From NCBI RefSeq assembly GCF_001435505.1, contig NZ_AZDO01000024.1:1-40692 (forward strand): DNA of 40,692 nucleotides, given 5' to 3'. Of this stretch, positions 34,782-40,692 are shown one piece after another. The stretch is from Companilactobacillus futsaii JCM 17355 (lineage in GTDB: Bacteria > Bacillota > Bacilli > Lactobacillales > Lactobacillaceae). How positions within the stretch are numbered: the stretch's first letter is position 1; the number at the start of each line of letters is the position of its first letter. The notes beneath the pieces are model-generated. The model had not been told where the DNA came from, searched no databases, and saw only the letters and a program-made list of their open reading frames with translations. The translations under genes and the position numbers were made by a program.

Positions 34782-35462
34782 TTACTTATCTAAAGGTGTC
34801 ATTTCGATTAATTTACCCGTCAAACCAACTTCAACGCCGATAGCAATCTTATCTTTACGACTAGGATCGACTAATTGGAACTTGTTTTGTTTAACGATTC
34901 GTTTGTTATCACTCTTAAAGTCAGCAGGTAATTCTTCATTTGAACCTTTAATCAAAATAACAATAATTGAGAATCCTGAGTCATGAACCTTGATTGGTGC
35001 GTAATGCAGAGTCGTACTATAAAATTCTACAACTGTCCCCGCAGGAACAAAGAAAATTTGACCATCTTCTGAAGGACTGTACTCACCTTTTGTATCAAGA
35101 GTTGAACGTTGACCTAAAACCATGATGACATCAGTCAACATAATATTAGTTTCGCTGCCTTGGTGATATTCAATAGCTGAGAAGTTAGTTGATTGACCAG
35201 TACATTCACCTGCTTCAATTGGCATAAAGGCATAAATATCTTTTCCCATTTCTTGAATTGCAGGAATTTTTTCGAGATCTTTATTTGATGGTGTGTAGAA
35301 ATTACTTGGACTTGAAATCTTAACATTCTTATCCATGTAGTCCTTTACTTCACTAATATCATATTTAGTATAAACTTTTCCATACTTCTTAAAATCAGGA
35401 TCATCGATGGAGAGGATCTTGTAATCTGGATTCTTTTTTTGGAAATCTGCTAATGTACTCAT
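34782..35462 (-). CDS. DUF4867 family cupin-like protein
   Basis: A 226-residue soluble protein, assigned by recall to the DUF4867 family. Segments pointing to it are an N-terminal DFQKKNPDYKILSIDDPDFKKYGKV, then NFSAIEYHQGSETNIMLTDVIMVLG, and IFFVPAGTVVEFYSTTLHYAPIKV, the last two being cupin-like metal-site regions. Related proteins are sugar-metabolism associated, possibly isomerase-like, but no activity is proven. Its promoter contains a cre site in the spacer and no PTS gene is in the same transcript. Confidence 0.75.
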   Translation of the reverse strand: MSTLADFQKKNPDYKILSIDDPDFKKYGKVYTKYDISEVKDYMDKNVKISSPSNFYTPSNKDLEKIPAIQEMGKDIYAFMPIEAGECTGQSTNFSAIEYHQGSETNIMLTDVIMVLGQRSTLDTKGEYSPSEDGQIFFVPAGTVVEFYSTTLHYAPIKVHDSGFSIIVILIKGSNEELPADFKSDNKRIVKQNKFQLVDPSRKDKIAIGVEVGLTGKLIEMTPLDK

Positions 35463-35500
35463 ACTTTTCCCCCATGTTTGTTAATGTTTATTTCAAACAT

Positions 35501-35529
35501 AATCTAACAGTTGAAAACGTTTTAGTCAA
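35501..35529 (-). promoter_or_regulatory. CcpA-controlled promoter of the DUF4867 gene
   Basis: TTGACT (35524-35529), a 17-bp spacer and TAGATT (35501-35506) on the minus strand. A cre-like site with a perfect AAAACGTTTT core occupies 35512-35525, inside the spacer and touching the -35. Binding there would block RNA polymerase. Confidence 0.85.
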
Positions 35530-35551
35530 TAGTAAAAATGGTTTTCGTCCA

Positions 35552-35589
35552 ATAAAAAAGCCATTGGAAATTGAATTCCATAGGCTTTT
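35552..35589 (-). terminator. Terminator after nagE
   Basis: AAAAGCC..TGGAA pairs with TTCCA..GGCTTTT with two mismatches, then a T run on the minus strand. Confidence 0.9.
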
Positions 35590-35617
35590 AAGTGAATTAT
35601 GAAGGGTGAAAAAACTA

Positions 35618-37594
35618 TTATTTAGTTGTTGCTTTTAAAACAATTTGATTCAATTTAGTCTTTTGGTCCAAAACTTGATACTTCAAGTAAGCGACATTTG
35701 GCATATTAGTAATAATCACCATCATATCAGTCTTCTTGTTAGCTTGAATTATCTTGTCCAAATCCACTTGAGCTAATTGATCACCGTGTTTAATTTTTTG
35801 ACCAGCTTCAACTTTAATATCAAAAGGTTCGCCTTTTAGTTGAACTGTATCGATTCCCATGTGAACTAAGACCTCTAGTCCACTGTCAGTTTTAATACCT
35901 AAAGCGTGTTTAGTTGGGAAAATACTTTCAATCGTACCGTCAACTGGTGCAACGATTTTACCATCGCTTGGAATGACTGCATAACCATCTCCAAGCATCT
36001 TTTGAGCAAAGGTTGGATCAGAAACTTCCTCAATATCTTCGACTTGTCCATTAGCAACACTATAGAAGGTATTGACTTGTCCAGATTCAACATCGCTGTC
36101 ATTATTTGTTTTAACTGACTTGGCTGGCTTTGAATCAACAGTTTCAACTTTGGCATTTTGATCGTACAATTTCTTCAAATCATCAGCTACGAATTGAACT
36201 TCAGTTCCGACGATAATTTGAATATTATTTTTATCTAAAACATTTACTCCAGAAACACCTGCATCCATAATTTGAGGTTTATTAGATTTATCCGTGTCAT
36301 TTAATTGTAGACGCAAACGAGTAGTACAGTTATCAATCACTTTAATATTATCGTGACCACCGATTCCAGCGTAGACTTTTTTAGCCATAATCATATACTT
36401 ATCGTCAGAATCTGATGTGGCAACTTCTTCAACTGATACATCATCAGTAGTTTTCTCACGACCAGGGGTCATTAGATTGAATTTCTTAATTGCAAAATCA
36501 AATCCAAAGTAATAAATTACTGCCATCACTACACCTTGAACTAATAGCATATAAGGTTTATTAGCAATCGGCATATGGAAACTCAAAATATAATCGACTA
36601 ACCCAGCACTGAAGGTAAATCCTGCCGTCCAATGCATAAAGGCTGCAAAAGCCATTGATAAACCGGTAAAAATAGCATGAATAACATAAAGAGGCCAAGC
36701 AACGAACATAAATGAGAATTCCAAAGGTTCAGTTACACCGGTAAAGAACGAAGCAAACGCTCCAGCCATCATCAACCCGGCGGTAGTTTTCTTTTTCTCG
36801 GGCAAAGCATTTTTATAAATTGCTAAAGCTCCCGCAGGTAATCCAAACATCATAACTGGGAAATATCCAGCTAAGTACATACCAGTGATTCCCTTGGTTC
36901 CTTTATTAGCCCAAAAGTTACCAATATCATTGATACCGGCGATGTTAAATTCAAAGACTTGATTCAACGCTTGATGCAATCCAGTTGGAATCAACAAACG
37001 ATTGAAGAAACCGAATAATCCAGCACCGATCCAACCTAAGTTAACGATGAATTTACCAAAGCTAATCAAGGCATCATACAATACCGGCCAAACAAATAAT
37101 AGAACGACTGAGACTAATAACATTACTAGCGTGGCCAAAATTGGTACTAAACGCTTCCCACTGAAAAAAGACAAAGCCATTGGTAATTTTGTCTCATGGA
37201 AACGATCAAATAATGCTGCAGCAATAAGTCCGGCAACAATACCGATAAAGACATTTCCTGCAATTGCATTAAAAGCTGGATTAACAGCACTAACTTTTAT
37301 TCCTAATAATAAGGCAACTTGTTTTGGCGCTAATACATAGGTAGGAACTATATAAGCAACTACCCCGGCCATAGCAGCAGCGCCATCTTTGGCTTTGGAC
37401 ATCCCGAGTGATAATCCAACCGCAAATAACAACGCTAACTGCCCTAAAATAGCAGATCCACCAACCTGGAGGAATTGTGCTAGGCCCCAGTTTTGTGGAA
37501 GCCAGTGACCGATTCCTTCAAGTAAAGCCGCAGCAGGCAAAACTGCAACAGGCAATTGAAGGGATCGACCCATTCTTTGAAGATAGGTTTTCAT
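35618..37594 (-). CDS. nagE: PTS N-acetylglucosamine/glucose EIICBA (NagE type)
   Basis: Single-chain sugar permease of 658 residues in order C-B-A. EIIC (about 1-370) has MGRSLQLPVAVLPAAALLEGIG, LLIPTGLHQALNQVFEF and GVTEPLEFSFMFVAWPLYV, and ends in KKFNLMTPGRE, closest to NagE. EIIB (about 395-470) has the phospho-Cys in NCTTRLRLQ. EIIA (about 535-658) has the acceptor His in VLVHMGIDTVQLKG. Glucose specificity is the main alternative. The start follows GGGGAGG. A cre site adjoins its -10. Confidence 0.9.
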   Translation of the reverse strand: MKTYLQRMGRSLQLPVAVLPAAALLEGIGHWLPQNWGLAQFLQVGGSAILGQLALLFAVGLSLGMSKAKDGAAAMAGVVAYIVPTYVLAPKQVALLLGIKVSAVNPAFNAIAGNVFIGIVAGLIAAALFDRFHETKLPMALSFFSGKRLVPILATLVMLLVSVVLLFVWPVLYDALISFGKFIVNLGWIGAGLFGFFNRLLIPTGLHQALNQVFEFNIAGINDIGNFWANKGTKGITGMYLAGYFPVMMFGLPAGALAIYKNALPEKKKTTAGLMMAGAFASFFTGVTEPLEFSFMFVAWPLYVIHAIFTGLSMAFAAFMHWTAGFTFSAGLVDYILSFHMPIANKPYMLLVQGVVMAVIYYFGFDFAIKKFNLMTPGREKTTDDVSVEEVATSDSDDKYMIMAKKVYAGIGGHDNIKVIDNCTTRLRLQLNDTDKSNKPQIMDAGVSGVNVLDKNNIQIIVGTEVQFVADDLKKLYDQNAKVETVDSKPAKSVKTNNDSDVESGQVNTFYSVANGQVEDIEEVSDPTFAQKMLGDGYAVIPSDGKIVAPVDGTIESIFPTKHALGIKTDSGLEVLVHMGIDTVQLKGEPFDIKVEAGQKIKHGDQLAQVDLDKIIQANKKTDMMVIITNMPNVAYLKYQVLDQKTKLNQIVLKATTK

Positions 37595-37702
37595 TTTCCT
37601 ATTTCCTCCCCAAATAAAAAAGTTTTTATTAACGAAAACTACAATACTGGTCTACATACACAATTGCAATGACTTTCTCTTAATTTTCCATTATGTAAGC
37701 CA

Positions 37703-37721
37703 ATTAAACGTTTTCATTATA
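37703..37721 (-). promoter_or_regulatory. nagE -10 element with overlapping cre site
   Basis: TATAAT at 37716-37721 on the minus strand is followed at once by TGAAAACGTTTAAT (37703-37716), which matches 13 of 14 positions of the CcpA consensus. The -35 is poor. The arrangement implies CcpA repression. Confidence 0.8.
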
Positions 37722-37795
37722 TAATTGGACTAGATTAATTTTTAATTGGTATATCCCAAATAGCTAAAATTAATACTCTTAAAGAAACTCTAATA

Positions 37796-37825
37796 TTGAC
37801 ATGATATAGGTGAACCTGATATCTT
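37796..37825 (+). promoter_or_regulatory. Promoter of the P-type ATPase
   Basis: TTGACA at 37796-37801 and TATCTT at 37820-37825, 18 bp apart. The spacer holds an AGGT-GA-ACCT palindrome that could be an operator. Confidence 0.65.
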
Positions 37826-37889
37826 TATTGTTACAGATATTTGAGGGAGTGAAATTTAACTGAAAACGAATCTTATATATTTCTTCTAT

Positions 37890-37941
37890 CGCATCCGTTG
37901 CTGAGTTTGGCACATTACTTTTATAGCAATGCGCTTTTTTT
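37890..37941 (+). terminator. Attenuator-like terminator in the ATPase leader
   Basis: CGCA and TTGCT pair with AGCAA and TGCG (four extra bases bulge on the 5' side), followed by seven T residues, about 25 bases before the ATPase start. It lies between the promoter at 37796-37825 and the gene it precedes. Confidence 0.65.
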
Positions 37942-37965
37942 AACTCAAAAAACTAGGAGATGTCA

Positions 37966-40620
37966 ATGAAAACTAAACCCTATCAGATAGGATTTAATGA
38001 AATAAAAGAAACATATAACACAAATGATTTTAAACAAGGACTTACAACCGACGAAACTAAAAATCGTTTAGCTCAAAATGGTCCTAACAAACTTGAATCG
38101 CAGAAAACTCCAAAATGGAAAATTTTCTTGCGTCAATTCAACAATATGGTCATCTATGTCTTGATTGCCTCTACTATTATCACATTATTGATGGGGCACT
38201 ATTCTGACTCAATTATTATCGGCTTGGTAGTCGTTATTAACGCTATCATTGGTTACTACCAAGAATCCAATGCTTCAGATGCCTTAGAAAAAATTAAACA
38301 AATGCTATCTATTGAAGCGACTGTCTACCGTGATGGTCAAAGAAAAGACGTTCCAGCTGAAGATTTAGTTGTCGGTGATACGGTCTTTTTAGAAGCTGGT
38401 GATAATGTTCCCGCCGATCTTCGAATTATTGATTCTGATAACTTACGTATCCAAGAGTCTGCTTTAACTGGTGAATCTAACTCAGTTGAAAAAATTGATT
38501 CAAAATTAACTAGTGAAAACATTGCTTTAGCTGATCAGCTCAATATGGCCTTTGCCTCAACTGCTGTAACTAACGGTAGTGGTAGTGGTGTTGTCGTTGC
38601 AACTGCTAAGGATACTGAAATTGGTAAAATCTCAACTGAAGTTAGCTCTGTTAAACAACGTAAAACTCCATTGATGCAAATCATTGACGGTTTAGGTACG
38701 AGAGTTTCTTACTTTATCGTAGCCGCATCGATTTTAATTTTTATCATTGGTTTAGTCTTTGATACTTACGCTTTACCTGTTTTGGCCTTAGCCGTAGTTG
38801 CCATGATGGTTGGTGCGATTCCTGAAGGTATGCCCGCCACTACTTCTGTTATTTTAGCTAAAGGTGTTAGCGACATGGCTAAAAAGCAAAATACTATCGT
38901 CAAAACTTTACCCGCAGTAGAAACCTTAGGTTCAGTTGACGTCGTTGCAACTGATAAAACTGGTACTTTAACAAAAAACGAAATGACCGTGACCGATATT
39001 TTAATTGGCAACCAAGAACTACAAGTTAGTGGAACTGGTTATGAACCAACTGGTCAAATCACTCAAAACAATCAACCCGTAGAAATAACTCCGGAATTAA
39101 AACTCTTTTTAGAAGCTGGATATTATGCTAACGACACTAATTTGTCACACGAAAATGGTCAATGGATCATTAATGGTGAACCAACTGATGGTGCTTTCTT
39201 AACGCTTTATCACAAAGTCTTTGATTTTGAACAAAAGCCTGAATACGAAGAAGTCGATATTTTGCCGTTCGATTCCGACTATCGTTACATTGGTAAATTA
39301 GTCAAAGATAAAGACAATCAGCGAACACTTTTTGTTAAAGGTGCTCCTGATAAACTTCTAGATATGGCTAAGAAACAAGATCCTAATTTTAATTACGATT
39401 ACTGGCTTAAAAAAATCCAACAATTCTCGGCTGAAGGTAAACGTGTCATTGCTGTGGGTTACGAAAAACAAGCTCCAACAACTGACAAAGTTACTCACGA
39501 AATGATTGTTGATGGTTTGAACTTCTTAGGTGTCGTAGCAATCATTGACCCACCTCGTGAAGAAGTAATTGAATCGCTAAAAGTCATGCGTACAGCCGGT
39601 GTTCAAGTTAAAATGATCACTGGTGACAATGCCATTACTGCTAAAGCTATTGGTGAAAAACTTGGCTTAGCTGATGAAATAAACGCTATTACTGGTGTGG
39701 AATGGGATGCTTTATCTGCTGACGAAAAAATTATCGCTGCCGATAAAAACCAAGTCTTCGCCAGAACTACACCAAGCAATAAATTAGAAATCATCGAAGC
39801 TTTGCAAAAGAACAACAAAGTCACAGCTATGACTGGTGATGGAGTCAACGATGCCCCGGCTTTAAAACGAGCTGATATTGGTGTTGCTATGGGTATCAAG
39901 GGTACTGACGTTGCTAAAGATTCTGCTGATATGATTTTGACTGATGACAATTTTGCTACAATGTCTTCGGCAATTAGAGAAGGACGTCGAATTTTCGACA
40001 ATATCAAAAAGAGTATCCTGTACTTACTCCCTATCTCTTTTTCCGAAGGTTTGATCGTAGCTTATGCTATCTTGACGAAACAAGAAATTCCTTTGCAACC
40101 TTCACAATTACTCTGGATCAATATGGTGTCTGCTATTACGATCCAATTTGCTTTGATTTTTGAACCAGCTGAAGAAGGCATCATGACTCGTAAACCACGT
40201 AAAACTGGTAGTAAGCTGATGAATCGCCACGATATTTTCCAAATGACTTATGTAGCGATTTTGATTGCTGCAGTCAGTTTGATCATTGATACTTACCTCA
40301 ACAACATCGGTGTTAGTGACGCTATTTCAAGTACAACTATGGTTAACACCTTGATTCTAGGTAAGATTTTCTATCTCTTTAACATCAGAACTCCAAAACT
40401 AGCTTTATCAAAGGAACTCTTCTCCAATTCGAAAGTCTTCGTTTTCGTTGGCTTGATGTTAGTTCTACAATTGTTCTTAACTTACGTACCATTCATGCAA
40501 AAAATCTTCTACACTGGAAATATCGGTTTAGTCGAATGGAGTATGGCAATTGTCGCTGGTGCAGTAGTTCTCTTAGTTACTGAGATCGACAAAATAATTC
40601 GTTTAAAAATTAATAGATAA
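37966..40620 (+). CDS. P-type cation-transporting ATPase (P2 type)
   Basis: Ion-pumping ATPase, 884 residues, calcium- or sodium-type by overall layout; the ion cannot be fixed from sequence. An N-terminal cation-ATPase domain is followed by the actuator motif SALTGES, TM4 with AIPEGMPATTS and the phosphorylation site DKTGTLTKNE. Then come KGAPDKLLDMA (nucleotide binding) and the hinge MTGDGVNDAPALKRADIGVAMG. Six C-terminal membrane segments complete it. I chose ATG 37966, with AGGAG seven bases upstream; the ATG at 37960 touches that site. It has no regulator next to it. Confidence 0.94.
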   Translation: MKTKPYQIGFNEIKETYNTNDFKQGLTTDETKNRLAQNGPNKLESQKTPKWKIFLRQFNNMVIYVLIASTIITLLMGHYSDSIIIGLVVVINAIIGYYQESNASDALEKIKQMLSIEATVYRDGQRKDVPAEDLVVGDTVFLEAGDNVPADLRIIDSDNLRIQESALTGESNSVEKIDSKLTSENIALADQLNMAFASTAVTNGSGSGVVVATAKDTEIGKISTEVSSVKQRKTPLMQIIDGLGTRVSYFIVAASILIFIIGLVFDTYALPVLALAVVAMMVGAIPEGMPATTSVILAKGVSDMAKKQNTIVKTLPAVETLGSVDVVATDKTGTLTKNEMTVTDILIGNQELQVSGTGYEPTGQITQNNQPVEITPELKLFLEAGYYANDTNLSHENGQWIINGEPTDGAFLTLYHKVFDFEQKPEYEEVDILPFDSDYRYIGKLVKDKDNQRTLFVKGAPDKLLDMAKKQDPNFNYDYWLKKIQQFSAEGKRVIAVGYEKQAPTTDKVTHEMIVDGLNFLGVVAIIDPPREEVIESLKVMRTAGVQVKMITGDNAITAKAIGEKLGLADEINAITGVEWDALSADEKIIAADKNQVFARTTPSNKLEIIEALQKNNKVTAMTGDGVNDAPALKRADIGVAMGIKGTDVAKDSADMILTDDNFATMSSAIREGRRIFDNIKKSILYLLPISFSEGLIVAYAILTKQEIPLQPSQLLWINMVSAITIQFALIFEPAEEGIMTRKPRKTGSKLMNRHDIFQMTYVAILIAAVSLIIDTYLNNIGVSDAISSTTMVNTLILGKIFYLFNIRTPKLALSKELFSNSKVFVFVGLMLVLQLFLTYVPFMQKIFYTGNIGLVEWSMAIVAGAVVLLVTEIDKIIRLKINR

Positions 40621-40637
40621 TAAAAAAGCGTTCGCTA

Positions 40638-40692
40638 TGAAGTGCAATAAAAAAGTTAGACATTTTTATAAGTTTTAAGAAATCATGGATTG
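40638..40692. mobile_element. Probable left end of an IS3-family element (partial)
   Basis: TGAAGTGCAATAAAAAAGTT followed by AGACATTTTTATAAG resembles the left inverted repeat of IS3-family (IS150-group) elements of lactobacilli, which begin with TG and contain AAAAAAGTTAGACA. Only 55 bases lie within the window, so no transposase is visible. The sequence just before it, AAAAAAGCGTTCGCT, looks like one half of a terminator stem, which an insertion would have cut. Confidence 0.45.

Larger units (their letters stand above)
37595..37965. other. Divergent regulatory region between nagE and the P-type ATPase
   Basis: About 370 bases with no gene. The left part holds the nagE promoter and cre site (minus). 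The right part holds the ATPase promoter and an attenuator-like hairpin (plus). No protein-coding frame with a ribosome binding site is seen. Confidence 0.7.

Noticed and set aside
37909-37928. TGGCAC followed by TT-rich sequence, a possible sigma-54 promoter before the ATPase
   Set aside because: The -12 half lacks the required GC, and the sequence lies in the loop and 3' arm of the attenuator hairpin.
37840-37941. Possible yybP-ykoY manganese riboswitch in the ATPase leader (GAGGGAGTG)
   Set aside because: The paired 3' strand and the conserved inner loops of that family are not present.

Overview
The window is a low-GC Firmicutes chromosome segment from the Lactobacillaceae. Gene content and order fit a lactic acid bacterium, and my guess at genus level is Companilactobacillus-like. 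The evidence is the collinear block radA-yacL-gltX-cysS-mrnC-rlmB-sigH-rpmG-secE-nusG-rplK-rplA-rplJ-rplL, the tadA-SRP RNA-dnaX-ybaB-recR-yaaL block, the proteolytic genes pepC and pepX, and a mannose-class PTS with manO. Compared with the Bacillus subtilis version of this block, disA, ispD, ispF, cysE and yacP are missing.

Bases 1-16272 are almost entirely minus-strand housekeeping genes. Read in transcription order from the right they cover nucleotide sanitation and DNA repair (dut, radA), a PIN-TRAM membrane protein (yacL), tRNA charging (gltX, cysS), rRNA maturation (mrnC, rlmB), a SigH-like sigma factor, L33, SecE, NusG and the L11-L1 and L10-L12 ribosomal operons. These are followed by an RsmC/YbxB-type methyltransferase broken by a frameshift, then tadA, the SRP RNA and the dnaX-ybaB-recR-yaaL recombination/replication cluster. 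Regulatory RNA is well represented: an L1-binding leader before rplK, an L10 leader with terminator before rplJ, and a promoter plus terminator-like hairpin just before nusG.

Bases 16400-23523 run on the plus strand: a small GNAT protein, rpiA and pepC as one operon, then pepX and the potassium transporter kup, each with its own promoter. Bases 23525-30760 are a mixed region: two paralogous two-TM proteins of unknown function, a Cof-type phosphatase, a GlcU-like sugar transporter, gpmA, a cation diffusion facilitator, a DUF5067-like anchored protein and a CPBP membrane protease homologue.

Bases 30859-37594 are a carbohydrate-uptake island on the minus strand. It holds manX-manY-manZ, manO behind its own promoter, a DUF4867 cupin-like protein, and a single-chain EIICBA of NagE type. 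cre-like sites stand before manX, inside the DUF4867 promoter and next to the nagE promoter, so the three units are probably all controlled by CcpA. A 640-base AT-rich region before manX carries direct repeats and hairpins that are not explained. The window closes with a plus-strand P-type cation ATPase behind an apparent transcription attenuator, and with what looks like the left end of an IS3-family element inserted in the ATPase terminator.

I found no CRISPR array, prophage or defence island. The most unusual signals are the regulatory RNA-like leaders, a motif shared by two leaders, the frameshifted methyltransferase and the paralogous unknown membrane proteins.
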